Source: Cytobacillus praedii
Lineage (GTDB): Bacteria; Bacillota; Bacilli; Bacillales; Cytobacillaceae
Direction of reading: 5' to 3'
Assembly: GCF_001439605.1 (NCBI RefSeq)
Contig: NZ_LMBX01000002.1
Coordinates: 162,676 to 226,675, forward strand
Length of the DNA stretch: 64,000 nt
In this document: one piece after another, positions 31,904 through 40,581 of the stretch
How positions within the stretch are numbered: position 1 is the stretch's first letter
How the letters are laid out: each line of letters starts with the position of its first letter
Made by a program: the position numbers and the translations under genes
Notes under the pieces: generated by a model
Seen by the model: only the letters and a program-made list of their open reading frames with translations
Told to the model about the DNA's origin: nothing
Database searches by the model: none

Positions 31904-33202
31904 CTACTCGAGTGCAGCAGCTTCTTTAAGAATTTGTTCGCCTGTCTTTGTTCCATTTACAATAGAAGGAACACTTTCGCGGATATACGTAAATGCTTCA
32001 GGCAATATACGGTCATTAATAGGAAGATCTACCGCAGGTGCATCTGCCACTAACTTATGACCAGCCGCAATGTACTCTGGGAGATCAGTTAATTTACCTT
32101 TTGCTGGAGGCTGGCCAGTAGCTGCAACAATTTCCAATAGAATTTCTTCTGATGTTAGATAATTAAATAAGTCAACCACTGCTTCCCGCTTACTTTCATC
32201 CTCATATGATTTCGTACTAATAAACCATCCTTGAGTAGATCCACCCACAATTTCCCCAGTCTGTCCGCCACTGCCATAAACAGGCATTGGAATAACTGTC
32301 ACATTTTCTGCCATTCCCGCCTCTACCAGCTGCCCCCAGAACCATGAACCTTCAAAGATCATTGCCGCTTGTTCTTGTTTAAATAAATCCTGAACCATAG
32401 CAAGATCAAGTGTTGCTGCATCTGCAGGGAAAGCACCCATTTTTGCATGCTTCGCAATATTATCCAACCCTTCAGCCCATGTTGAATCTTGATCGGATAA
32501 CTTCGCCTGGTAATGGTCAATTCCACCTGCTGCCAAAGCATAGTGTTCAACGACATAATAAGAGTCTACTGTTGACGCTGCTACAGGAATGATATCGGTT
32601 TTGGCAAATTGTTCGATTGCCAATTCATACTCCTCCCAAGTCGTTGGGATTTTTATGCTATGCTCTTCAAAAAGCTTTTTATTAACAAAAAGCCCCTCAT
32701 AAAAGCCTGATTGCGGTGCAGCATAAATATTTCCATCTTTATTTCTCTGCTGTTCCAGCATTGAATTATATCCAGATAGATCTACCCCCTCCGCCTTTTC
32801 CAGGTTTACAACCTTCCCCGCATTTATAATTCCATCTGCATCTATTGTGTTAAAGAAAAACATTAGTTCAGGTTCATTATTGGAAGAGTAATCTGTATTA
32901 ATCTTTGTACGAATAGTACCTGCATCTGCGGATTGTGAATCGTTTATTATTTTGATATGCTGGTTTTTCTCCATATAATCATCTAGGACCTTCTGAAATA
33001 CTTCACCAGCTGGATCGGTTCCAGCCATCGTCGTGACAACCCGTAACTCTACATTTTCTTTTCCATTCTCCTCATTCGCTTCAGTTGCCGGTGGTTTTTT
33101 TTCAGTCTGTTCATTGCTGCTATTTTTGCTGCTGCATGCTGCTAGCAAAAATAGAGAGACTAACATGAGAAACAACATTAAACCAATTTTTTTACTTTTC
33201 AT
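31904..33202 (-). CDS. Extracellular sugar-binding lipoprotein of the third CUT1 importer
   Basis: A 432-residue lipoprotein (signal MKSKKIGLMLFLMLVSLFLLAACSS with the cysteine at 23), then a Glu/Lys/Asn-rich linker and a family-1-type solute-binding fold (ELRVVTTMAGTDPAGEVFQKVLDDYM…, …AAMIFEGSWFWGQL…). It heads the operon importer-GH20-lactonase and diverges from the deacetylase operon, with which it shares a 377-bp control region. A GlcNAc- or GalNAc-containing oligosaccharide is the probable ligand, inferred from the hexosaminidase. Confidence 0.93.
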   Translation of the reverse strand: MKSKKIGLMLFLMLVSLFLLAACSSKNSSNEQTEKKPPATEANEENGKENVELRVVTTMAGTDPAGEVFQKVLDDYMEKNQHIKIINDSQSADAGTIRTKINTDYSSNNEPELMFFFNTIDADGIINAGKVVNLEKAEGVDLSGYNSMLEQQRNKDGNIYAAPQSGFYEGLFVNKKLFEEHSIKIPTTWEEYELAIEQFAKTDIIPVAASTVDSYYVVEHYALAAGGIDHYQAKLSDQDSTWAEGLDNIAKHAKMGAFPADAATLDLAMVQDLFKQEQAAMIFEGSWFWGQLVEAGMAENVTVIPMPVYGSGGQTGEIVGGSTQGWFISTKSYEDESKREAVVDLFNYLTSEEILLEIVAATGQPPAKGKLTDLPEYIAAGHKLVADAPAVDLPINDRILPEAFTYIRESVPSIVNGTKTGEQILKEAAALE

Positions 33203-33579
33203 GAAGATTCCCCTTTATTTTTTTATTTGTAAACAGCCTGAAAAAAACAGCTGTCAATACCGACTTTATGTACAACAAAGATGACAGAAAATATATGAGT
33301 CTGGAATAGCAAAGGTGAAATGGAATGATTTTTTAATCTAAGGGAGATTGAAGAGCATGGTTGGTTTCATAATGTAGGAGAATAAATAGATTCAAATCTT
33401 AGAAGAATGACTTTCTGGTATTCATTAAGAGCAATAAATTGTTATTAAATTTATAACATTATAATGTTATAGACAATTATATCATCTTTTATGGTAAAAT
33501 ACATTATAATATTTAAATATTTAGAATAATACGAATTTACTTTTAGATAATTACACTAAAATTCGAAAGGGGTGGTTGT
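33203..33579. promoter_or_regulatory. Divergent control region between importer and deacetylase operons
   Basis: A 377-bp AT-rich region holds both divergent promoters. A 20-bp perfect palindrome is at 33452-33471 (separate entry), overlapped by TATAGACAA at 33469-33477, which resembles the core of GntR/HutC-type sites such as that of NagR. A TATAAT hexamer is at about 33502-33507. Confidence 0.55.
33452..33471. promoter_or_regulatory. Perfect 20-bp palindromic operator
   Basis: TATAACATTATAATGTTATA is a perfect inverted repeat roughly centred in the divergent region, 108 bases before the deacetylase start. The GntR-type regulator at the end of the plus-strand operon is the natural candidate to bind here and control both directions. 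Confidence 0.65.
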
Positions 33580-34680
33580 ATGGATGAACGATATGTATTG
33601 CAAAATGCACAATTTGTTACAGGACATTCAGCAGATATAGTAATCGAAAACAAAAAAATTATAGAGATTACAAATGCCTGGAAAGGTGTGGGAGCCCTTA
33701 AAATTGATTGTTCTGGCCTCCATATTTCAAGCGGCTGGATCGATTTGCATGTCCATGCTTTCCATAAACTTGAACCTTATGGTGATCAAATTGAAGAAAT
33801 CGGCATTAAGCAAGGTGTAACGACCATCGTAGATGCTGGCAGCTGCGGGTCGGATCGCATTGCTGAATTAAACGCTAATAAAGATTCCTTTAAAACGAAT
33901 GTATTCGCATTTTTAAACATTTCACGAATTGGGCTGAGCAGAACGGATGAGCTATCTAACTTAGATTGGATAAATGAGGAAGGAATTATGAACTCTCTTC
34001 ATCTTTTTCATGAATTCATAGTTGGTCTAAAGGTTCGAATAAGTAAAAGTGTCGTCGGTAAGAATGGCGTTGAGCCATTAAGAGTGGCACGAGACCTATC
34101 AAAAAAAACATCCATGCCGTTAATGGTACATATCGGCTCGAGTCCACCGCCAATAGATGAAGTAATCCCTCTCTTAGAAGGAAGTGACATATTAACACAC
34201 TACCTCAATGATAAACCTAATAACCTATTTGATTCCGAAGGCAACCCATTACAAATATTTTTAGATGCCATTGATCGTGGAGTTCACCTAAATGTTGGCC
34301 ACGGTACGGAAAGCTTTTCCTTTAAGGTGGCTGAGATGGCAAAGACACATAAGATTGGTTTACATACAATTAGTACGGATATTTATCGCAGCAATCGTTT
34401 GAATGGCCCTGTATTCAGCTTAGCAAACGTTCTTTCTAAGTTCTTGTATCTCGGGTATCCATTAGAGGAAATTATAAATGCTGTTACTATTAATGCAGCA
34501 AACTGGCTTAGAAAACCTCATCTCGGCCGAATAAAGATTGGAGATATTGCGAATCTAACACTATTTAAAGTTCAATCTTCCCAAATTACCCTTATTGATT
34601 CAGAAGGAGATATACGCGAAGCCAAAAAAGAAATCATCCCAAAAGGAGTAGTGATAAACGGTGAATTCCTTACATGCTAA
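33580..34680 (+). CDS. Amidohydrolase/deacetylase-family metallohydrolase
   Basis: A 366-residue amidohydrolase-superfamily enzyme with the metal site HxH in SSGWIDLHVHAF, a lysine/glutamate segment (VGLKVRISKSVVG), a later histidine in MVHIGSSPPP, DILTHYLND, NVGHGTE and the aspartate in TISTDIY. It belongs to the EF_0837/AHA_3915-type family that is usually next to DgaE-like genes. The likely reaction is removal of acetate from an N-acetylated sugar acid such as N-acetylglucosaminate or N-acetylgalactosaminate. GAAAGGGG precedes the ATG. It is the first gene of a five-gene operon and overlaps the next gene by 20 bases. Confidence 0.85.
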   Translation: MDERYVLQNAQFVTGHSADIVIENKKIIEITNAWKGVGALKIDCSGLHISSGWIDLHVHAFHKLEPYGDQIEEIGIKQGVTTIVDAGSCGSDRIAELNANKDSFKTNVFAFLNISRIGLSRTDELSNLDWINEEGIMNSLHLFHEFIVGLKVRISKSVVGKNGVEPLRVARDLSKKTSMPLMVHIGSSPPPIDEVIPLLEGSDILTHYLNDKPNNLFDSEGNPLQIFLDAIDRGVHLNVGHGTESFSFKVAEMAKTHKIGLHTISTDIYRSNRLNGPVFSLANVLSKFLYLGYPLEEIINAVTINAANWLRKPHLGRIKIGDIANLTLFKVQSSQITLIDSEGDIREAKKEIIPKGVVINGEFLTC

Positions 34681-35761
34681 ATATGGTTTAAAGCACATTA
34701 TTAATGCGAGCGGACGTATGAGCATCCTGGGTGTTTCAACCCCCTCTAATACTGTCATGGAAGCAGTAAAGCAGGGAGGTCAAATCTATGTAGAAATGGA
34801 TGAATTCATAGAAAAGTCAGGAGAAATAATTGCTAAAACGCTTGGTTCAGAAGCAGCGGCGATCGTCAATTCTGCATCAAGCGGGATCGCTTTATCGATT
34901 GCAGCACTTGTAACGAAGGGAAACCGCCGTATGAGTGAACGACTCCACCAAGAGTCTAATCCCCTTAATGAAATCATTATGTTAAAGGGTCATAATGTAC
35001 AATATGGAGCACCAGTTGAAACGATGATTTATTTAGGCGGAGGCCGTCTTGTTGAAGCTGGCTATGCCAATGAAGGACGCGCGGAACATATAGAAGATGC
35101 TATCACAAATAATACTGCAGGCATCCTTTATATTCAATCACATCATTCTGTTCAAAAAAATATGCTTACCTTAGAAGAAGCCTGGGAGATTGCTAAAAGA
35201 AACCGCATTCCCTTTATCGTTGATGCAGCTGCCGAAGAGGATATCCATAAATATATTCATTATTCTGACCTGGTTATATACAGTGGGTCAAAAGCACTCG
35301 AAGGTCCAACTTCGGGAATTGTTGCAGGCAAACGCAAGTATATTGATTGGTTACGAGTCCAATTTAGCGGGATTGGCAGAAGCATGAAGATAGGGAAAGA
35401 AAACCGTTTTGGACTTTTGCAAGCATTAGAAGAATATATGCTGAAGAAAAATACGAACGAGCTGGAAATAGACCGTTTGCATTCCTTACTACCGTTAAAC
35501 GAAATAAATGGAATTAAGGTCTCTATAGTAGAAGATGAGTCTGGCCGAAAAATATACCGCGCAAGAATAAATATTGATCCGAACATTACAAAATTCACCG
35601 CTGAGGACATCACTTCCAAACTGCGAGAAGGCAATATTGCCATTTACACACGAGATTATGGAGCAAAACAAGGCTTTTTTGAAATCGATCCACGACCGCT
35701 AAAAGAGGACGATATCAAAATAATAAAGAAAAAACTGCTTCAAATATTAGGAGGAGTGTAG
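34661..35761 (+). CDS. DgaE-family PLP-dependent ammonia-lyase
   Basis: A 366-residue fold-type I PLP enzyme of the SelA/DgaE group. The PLP lysine is in DLVIYSGSKALEGPTSG, and the N-terminal INASGRMSILG and AAIVNSASSGIALSIA segments fit the family. DgaE of Salmonella converts D-glucosaminate-6-phosphate to 2-keto-3-deoxygluconate-6-phosphate and ammonia. Here the gene follows a deacetylase and precedes an aldolase and a kinase, so the substrate is a 2-amino-2-deoxy-aldonate, phosphorylated or not. It starts at GTG 34661 inside the end of the deacetylase gene; AAAAGGAG lies 12 bases upstream, a long spacing that suggests coupling to the upstream gene. Confidence 0.87.
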   Translation: MNSLHAKYGLKHIINASGRMSILGVSTPSNTVMEAVKQGGQIYVEMDEFIEKSGEIIAKTLGSEAAAIVNSASSGIALSIAALVTKGNRRMSERLHQESNPLNEIIMLKGHNVQYGAPVETMIYLGGGRLVEAGYANEGRAEHIEDAITNNTAGILYIQSHHSVQKNMLTLEEAWEIAKRNRIPFIVDAAAEEDIHKYIHYSDLVIYSGSKALEGPTSGIVAGKRKYIDWLRVQFSGIGRSMKIGKENRFGLLQALEEYMLKKNTNELEIDRLHSLLPLNEINGIKVSIVEDESGRKIYRARINIDPNITKFTAEDITSKLREGNIAIYTRDYGAKQGFFEIDPRPLKEDDIKIIKKKLLQILGGV

Positions 35762-35762
35762 A

Positions 35763-36518
35763 ATGACGATCATTGATAATCGATTTTATAAGGGACGTGT
35801 TACCTTAAATGTTTTAGCAAACAGCATTCAAAATGCAAAAAATATCTTTCAAGAAATGGATGGCCATGTTCTTATTGGGATGACGGCCTCTAATTTCCCC
35901 TCCGCAGAATCTGCAGCTAAAGTGATTGAAGAATATGGAAAGGAAATTGATCATGCCATTTCAATTGGTTTAGGCAATGGAGATAATCGACAAGCAAAAG
36001 TAGTAGCGACTATCGCTAAACTTTACCCTGTTACTCATATTAATCAGGTTTTTCCTTATGTAGGGATTACACGAGCTAATCTTGAGGAAAAAAATAGCTG
36101 GATTAACAGTTTAGTTTCCCCAACGGGCAAGGCGGGTTTTGTTAATATTTCGACCGGTCCCATTAGCAGTACGAATAAAGAAAAAGCTATTGTACCAATT
36201 AAAGCAGCCATCTCGCTCGTACGTGATATGGGCGGGAATGCATTGAAGTATTTCCCTATGGATGGGCTAAGCTGTGAAGAAGAGTTTCGAATGGTCGCAC
36301 AAGCATGTGGCGAAGAAGGGTTTTCATTAGAACCAACAGGTGGATTAAATAAAGAAAATTTCGAATCCATTCTGCGGATTGCTTTAGAGGCAAATGTAAG
36401 ACAGGTGATTCCACATGTGTATTCCTCTATTATTAATAGAGAGTCAGGTGAAACGAATTTAGATGATATTCGCGAATTATATAAGATTATGAAGAGATTG
36501 GTAGAAGAATATGAATAA
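35763..36518 (+). CDS. DgaF-family 2-dehydro-3-deoxy-phosphogluconate aldolase
   Basis: A 251-residue aldolase of the DgaF/KDGP type. Class I-like features are visible: GLGNGDN, KAGFVNISTGP, GGNALKYFPMDGL (probable Schiff-base lysine) and LEPTGGLN. It cleaves 2-keto-3-deoxy-6-phosphogluconate (or the galacto isomer) to pyruvate and glyceraldehyde-3-phosphate. GGAGGAG precedes the ATG. The start is one base past the lyase stop, and the kinase begins 8 bases before its end, so the genes are tightly coupled. Confidence 0.87.
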   Translation: MTIIDNRFYKGRVTLNVLANSIQNAKNIFQEMDGHVLIGMTASNFPSAESAAKVIEEYGKEIDHAISIGLGNGDNRQAKVVATIAKLYPVTHINQVFPYVGITRANLEEKNSWINSLVSPTGKAGFVNISTGPISSTNKEKAIVPIKAAISLVRDMGGNALKYFPMDGLSCEEEFRMVAQACGEEGFSLEPTGGLNKENFESILRIALEANVRQVIPHVYSSIINRESGETNLDDIRELYKIMKRLVEEYE

Positions 36519-37527
36519 AAAGTTTGCTGCGTTTGGTGAGGTTATGATGCGTTTAGAGGTGCCTAACCATGAACTTTTGGCTCAGGCAAACACGTTAAAC
36601 TATTCCTTCTCAGGTACCGGGACAAATATCACTGCAGCTCTTGCTCGGCTTGGCTATTCTAGCTATCTCGTTTCCACATTGCCGAATAATCCAATTGGAG
36701 ATGCAGCGATATCGTATATTCATAAACTAGGAATCTCTTCTCAATTCATTAATCGTGCTGGAAATTACATAGGCATGTATTTTTTGGAGAATGGTTTTGG
36801 CTGGAGGCCAAGTCGAGTAACCTATTCTAATCGACGTGAAAGCAGCTTTAATACAGCAGCTGATGAATTATATGAATTTGGCCATATAGCCAAAATAATG
36901 GACATTGTTCATTTTTGCGGGATTACACTTGCAATGAACGATTCTGTTCGTAAACAAATGATCACTTTTGCTAGTCATGTGAAAAGGAACGGTGGAACAG
37001 TTGTCTTTGACTGCAACTATCGCCCAGCACTTTGGGGTGAAAATGGCTATAAAGATGCAAAATCACATTATGAAGAAATACTGCATTTAGCTGATGTCGT
37101 CATGATGAATGAAAAAGACGCTATGTTTATTTTAGATATGAAGACAGAGAAAATAAAACGAGAAGATCAATTGACTGAACTTATCCCTAATATATACAAT
37201 AAATACAATATTCCCTTAATTGCTGGAACACAGCGCACAATTAAACAAGATCATACACATTCGATTCGCGGATTTGTGTATAAAAATAATACGATGACAT
37301 TTTCAAACACACACACTTTCCCTGTTCTGGACAGGATTGGTTCAGGTGATGCCTTCACAAGTGGCATTATTTATGGCATCTGTGAAGGGTTTTCAATCGA
37401 AAAGACTGTAGACTTTGCAACTGCTGCCTGTATGTTAGCACATACAATAAAAGGTGATACACCGATGTCAACAAAAATGGACATTATCAAAGCTATGACA
37501 TATGCTGCAAGCGACGTTGAAAGGTAG
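36511..37527 (+). CDS. PfkB-family sugar kinase, probable 2-keto-3-deoxy-sugar-acid kinase
   Basis: A 338-residue ribokinase-family kinase. The N-terminal FGEVMMRLEVP and GTGTNITAALARLGY motifs and the C-terminal catalytic motif DRIGSGDAFTSGIIYG match 2-keto-3-deoxygluconate kinases. In the Salmonella dga pathway a PTS supplies the phosphate; here import is by ABC transporter, so a separate kinase is needed, which fits. It would phosphorylate the keto-deoxy acid made by the ammonia-lyase. It overlaps the aldolase gene by 8 bases. Confidence 0.87.
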   Translation: MNKKFAAFGEVMMRLEVPNHELLAQANTLNYSFSGTGTNITAALARLGYSSYLVSTLPNNPIGDAAISYIHKLGISSQFINRAGNYIGMYFLENGFGWRPSRVTYSNRRESSFNTAADELYEFGHIAKIMDIVHFCGITLAMNDSVRKQMITFASHVKRNGGTVVFDCNYRPALWGENGYKDAKSHYEEILHLADVVMMNEKDAMFILDMKTEKIKREDQLTELIPNIYNKYNIPLIAGTQRTIKQDHTHSIRGFVYKNNTMTFSNTHTFPVLDRIGSGDAFTSGIIYGICEGFSIEKTVDFATAACMLAHTIKGDTPMSTKMDIIKAMTYAASDVER

Positions 37528-37535
37528 TGAAAATT

Positions 37536-38249
37536 ATGAATATATCACGAAAAAAAGGACCTTTATACTTACAAATAAAGCAGATATTAAAAGATAGAAT
37601 TTTGCATGGCGTTTACCAAATCCACTCGAATTTACCAGCAGAGCCACAATTAGAGAAGGAATTTCAGGTTAGTAAAATCACCGTCCGTAAAGCAATACAG
37701 GAGCTTGTTCAAGAAGGTTACCTTGAAGCTAAAAGCGGCATAGGTACAAAAGTTATTCGGAATACTGCTTCTTCAATGCTTTCAAAGGGAAAGCTATTTA
37801 CAGAGTATCTTATAGAAGAAGGACATCAAATTCAAAAAAAACTACTGCAAATAGAGATTTTACAAAACGAAGAAAACACTAAGAAATATGAATTACTCGG
37901 AAAATACTGTACGTGTATTAAACGTGTTTACTATCTTAATAATCAGCCTTATATTCATTTTACTCATTATATTTCTCCAAAGATTACCAATATTAATCAT
38001 TCAAATTTAGAGGATCGCTCTTTATATGAGCTTATTGAGAAACAAGATTATTTGTTAGAGAGATTTCAAGACTTCTTTTCAGTCTCTGCAGCTCCCTCTC
38101 ATGTAATGAAAACACTCGGCCTGAAAACAGAAACTTCTTTGCTTAAACGAATCCGCTACTCATTTGATGTAATGAACAATCTGATTGAATATAGTGTAGG
38201 CTATTACAACACTGAATTGCAGGAATATGTGTTAAATTATGAAAAATAA
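37536..38249 (+). CDS. GntR-family transcriptional regulator with UTRA domain
   Basis: A 237-residue HutC-type regulator. The winged helix is at the N-terminus (GPLYLQIKQILKDRIL…LPAEPQLEKEFQVSKITVRKAIQELVQEGYLEAKSGIGTKV), followed by a UTRA ligand-binding domain (…CTCIKRVYYLNNQPYIHFTHYI…, …LLKRIRYSFDVMNNLIEYSVGYYNTE). A GTG at 37527 is in frame, but the GAAAGG site fits the ATG at 37536 better. As last gene of the operon it probably controls the operon itself and the divergent importer through the palindrome at 33452-33471; the ligand would be a pathway intermediate. Confidence 0.9.
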   Translation: MNISRKKGPLYLQIKQILKDRILHGVYQIHSNLPAEPQLEKEFQVSKITVRKAIQELVQEGYLEAKSGIGTKVIRNTASSMLSKGKLFTEYLIEEGHQIQKKLLQIEILQNEENTKKYELLGKYCTCIKRVYYLNNQPYIHFTHYISPKITNINHSNLEDRSLYELIEKQDYLLERFQDFFSVSAAPSHVMKTLGLKTETSLLKRIRYSFDVMNNLIEYSVGYYNTELQEYVLNYEK

Positions 38250-38310
38250 CTCCACCAAACAAGTTGCTTCCTGCTTTATATATTTTAAGCTTCAATCAAA
38301 AACCATTAGA

Positions 38311-38338
38311 AAAGGCTCGCATACTTGCGAGCTTTTTC
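38311..38338 (+). terminator. Bidirectional terminator between gntR-type and dus genes
   Basis: GCTCGC pairs with GCGAGC across ATACTT, with AAAG before and CTTTTTC after. It lies about 65 bases past the GntR stop and about 70 bases past the convergent Dus stop. Confidence 0.88.
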
Positions 38339-38405
38339 ATTACGTTGCGTTTAAAAAATTGAAGTAACTGAAAGTAAACATGTTAAGATTTACTTTTTTT
38401 GAAAG

Positions 38406-39392
38406 CTACATCCTTTCACTGTCCTGCCCATCAATATTCTTTCCAAAGCTATCAAGCAATGCACGCACTTCATCTGTTGATTTCGTGTTCATCAATTGAT
38501 TTCTTAATTCAGCAGCTCCAGGAAATCCTTTGACATAAATTTTGAAAAAGCGATGAAGCCCTGTAATTGAACGTGGAAGTTCTTCCGCATATTGATCTTG
38601 AAGGTCAAGCTGCAGTCTTAAAAGATCAAGGTGTTCTTTACTGCTATGCTCTCTTGGCTCTTTTTCAAAAGCAAACGGATTTTTAAAGATCCCCCGTCCG
38701 ATCATAACGCCATCAATCCCGTATTTTTCAGCAAGTTCCATCCCTGTTTGACGGTCAGGAATGTCTCCATTAATTGTTAGTAGCGTATTTGGTGCAATAC
38801 GGTCACGTAATTTTTTGATTTCCGGTATTAACTCCCAATGCGCATCTACTTGGCTCATTTCCTCTCTTGTACGTAAATGAATAGAAAGGTTCGCAATATC
38901 CTGTTTTAAAATATGCGTAAGCCAATCCTCCCATTCCTGAACCTCTTTATAGCCCAGGCGTGTTTTCACGCTGACTGGCAGTCCGCCCGCTTTTGCTGCT
39001 TGAATAAGCTCTGCAGCAACGTCTGGACGCAGAATAAGGCCACTGCCTTTTCCTCGCGATGCCACATTCGGTACAGGGCAGCCCATATTAATATCGATGC
39101 CTTTAAATCCTAGCTCTGCCATGCCAATACTCATTTGACGGAAATATTCGGGGTTATCTCCCCAAATATGTGCCACCATTGGCTGTTCATCTTCTGTAAA
39201 AGTCAAACGGCCACGCACACTTTTCATGCCTTCTGGGTGACAATAGCTATCAGAATTTGTAAACTCTGTAAAAAACACATCCGGTCGACCAGCTGCACTG
39301 ACTACATGACGAAAAACCAAATCTGTGACATCTTCCATTGGTGCAAGTACAAAAAATGGCCGTGGTAAATCGCGCCAAAAATTATCTATCAT
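38406..39392 (-). CDS. tRNA-dihydrouridine synthase (Dus family, YfjN-like)
   Basis: A 328-residue FMN-dependent enzyme that reduces uridine in the tRNA D-loop. The TIM-barrel signature [15 protein letters not shown], the [23 protein letters not shown] region with the catalytic cysteine, VKTRLG and DGVMIGRG are present. A GTG at 39413 is in frame without a ribosome-binding site; ATG at 39392 is chosen, with GAGAGGA about 12 bases upstream. Position relative to the rRNA methyltransferase and AlkA-like genes parallels B. subtilis yfjN-yfjO-yfjP, but here a transporter pair and a decay zone intervene. Confidence 0.93.
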   Translation of the reverse strand: MIDNFWRDLPRPFFVLAPMEDVTDLVFRHVVSAAGRPDVFFTEFTNSDSYCHPEGMKSVRGRLTFTEDEQPMVAHIWGDNPEYFRQMSIGMAELGFKGIDINMGCPVPNVASRGKGSGLILRPDVAAELIQAAKAGGLPVSVKTRLGYKEVQEWEDWLTHILKQDIANLSIHLRTREEMSQVDAHWELIPEIKKLRDRIAPNTLLTINGDIPDRQTGMELAEKYGIDGVMIGRGIFKNPFAFEKEPREHSSKEHLDLLRLQLDLQDQYAEELPRSITGLHRFFKIYVKGFPGAAELRNQLMNTKSTDEVRALLDSFGKNIDGQDSERM

Positions 39393-39665
39393 TTTAAACT
39401 CAAATCCTCTCACTATGAATGCAACTCAAACTCTCTGTAAAATCACATGTTCCACTACTTTTATACTTATATCATGCTTACCAACTTATTTTCAAACACA
39501 AGAACATTTTAACATGTATAATTTTGATAAAATCGGTGTTGGCTACCAATTAAATTCTCTGATTTTACACATTCAAAATAGCAAGATTTCCATAAATATT
39601 AATACTTTATATTTATCATCCCGTCAGAAATTTTCATCATCTCATTTAGCAAAACATATCCATCA

Positions 39666-39705
39666 TAAAAAAAGATGTTTAAAAAGAAAATTCCTTTTAA
39701 ACATC
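39666..39705 (-). terminator. Terminator after the PqqB-like gene
   Basis: GATGTTTAAAA pairs with TTTTAAACATC around a 10-base loop. On the minus strand it is followed by seven T residues. It begins 10 bases past the PqqB-like stop codon. Confidence 0.9.
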
Positions 39706-39714
39706 TCACTGCTG

Positions 39715-40581
39715 TTATATTCTAAATTCCATCTCTTCGTCCGCAATAAAGAATCCTTTTGCTTCAATTTGTTTTCTTAATAGTCCATCTTTATGCAGTA
39801 CTGGGTTTGAATGATTAAGATGTGTAAAATAAATGTTAGTTTCCTCTACTAAATCCTGAAGCAACTCCATTGTCTCTGTTATTAGCGGGTGGGGAATCTG
39901 CTGAAAATCACGCCCTATGTTTGCTATTTCTTTTTGAGAATAAAACGTTCCATCAAGAAAACAAATGTCCGCATCTTTAGCCGCCTCCCGAATATCAACT
40001 TCCCATGCATTCCAGCGATCAATATCAGGAATAAATAAAACCTTTTTATTCGGCCCTATTATCCAAAAAGCAAAAGCCTCAGAAAACTCATTCCGATGCG
40101 GAACAAGTACTGGAGTTACTGTTACTTCTGCAGAAACACTAACCGATTGTCCGTCTTTGATTTCTTGAACAACGATGTTTTCAAGTGCAGTCAACTGGCT
40201 CCATGGAGCATCATTTTCAAGCAGCTTTTTCATTTTTGCCCCTGCAATTACTGGTATTTGACGAGAATTAACCGCTTCTTTTCCTAAGAACATCAAACCT
40301 GGATAATGACCGATATGTGCATGCGATAGAAAAATACTGCTCATGAGCTGAAATTCCATTCCATATCTCATTTGCAACCGCGCCATTTGTTCTCGAAGAT
40401 CAGGAGTTGCTTCAATTAGATGCCATTTATTCTCTTCTGGTAATATAATTGCCAAGGATGCAGCAGTTCTTTTAAATTTCGCATCCGCTATTGCCCTCTT
40501 ACAATTTTCACAAAAACAATTCGCTTGCGGCAAACCGCCATCTTGTGCAGTTCCAGCCACACTTAATATAACCTCACTCAC
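39715..40581 (-). CDS. PqqB-like metallo-beta-lactamase-fold protein
   Basis: A 288-residue protein resembling PqqB of pyrroloquinoline quinone synthesis: the N-terminal TAQDGGLPQANCFCENC matches the PqqB pattern with C22, C24 and C27, which would hold a structural metal. The usual MBL motif HxHxDH is altered to HAHIGH. GNPKKV-like strand FIPDIDRW and CFLDGTFY are present. No other pqq gene is in the window, so PQQ synthesis is unlikely; a hydrolase or oxygenase of another small molecule is possible. The GTG start shares one base with the transporter stop (TAGTG), so the two are translationally coupled. Confidence 0.78.
   Translation of the reverse strand: MSEVILSVAGTAQDGGLPQANCFCENCKRAIADAKFKRTAASLAIILPEENKWHLIEATPDLREQMARLQMRYGMEFQLMSSIFLSHAHIGHYPGLMFLGKEAVNSRQIPVIAGAKMKKLLENDAPWSQLTALENIVVQEIKDGQSVSVSAEVTVTPVLVPHRNEFSEAFAFWIIGPNKKVLFIPDIDRWNAWEVDIREAAKDADICFLDGTFYSQKEIANIGRDFQQIPHPLITETMELLQDLVEETNIYFTHLNHSNPVLHKDGLLRKQIEAKGFFIADEEMEFRI

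Noticed and set aside
39325..39780. 151-residue plus-strand frame
   Set aside because: It spans antisense of dus, an intergenic terminator and antisense of the PqqB-like gene; no start signal.
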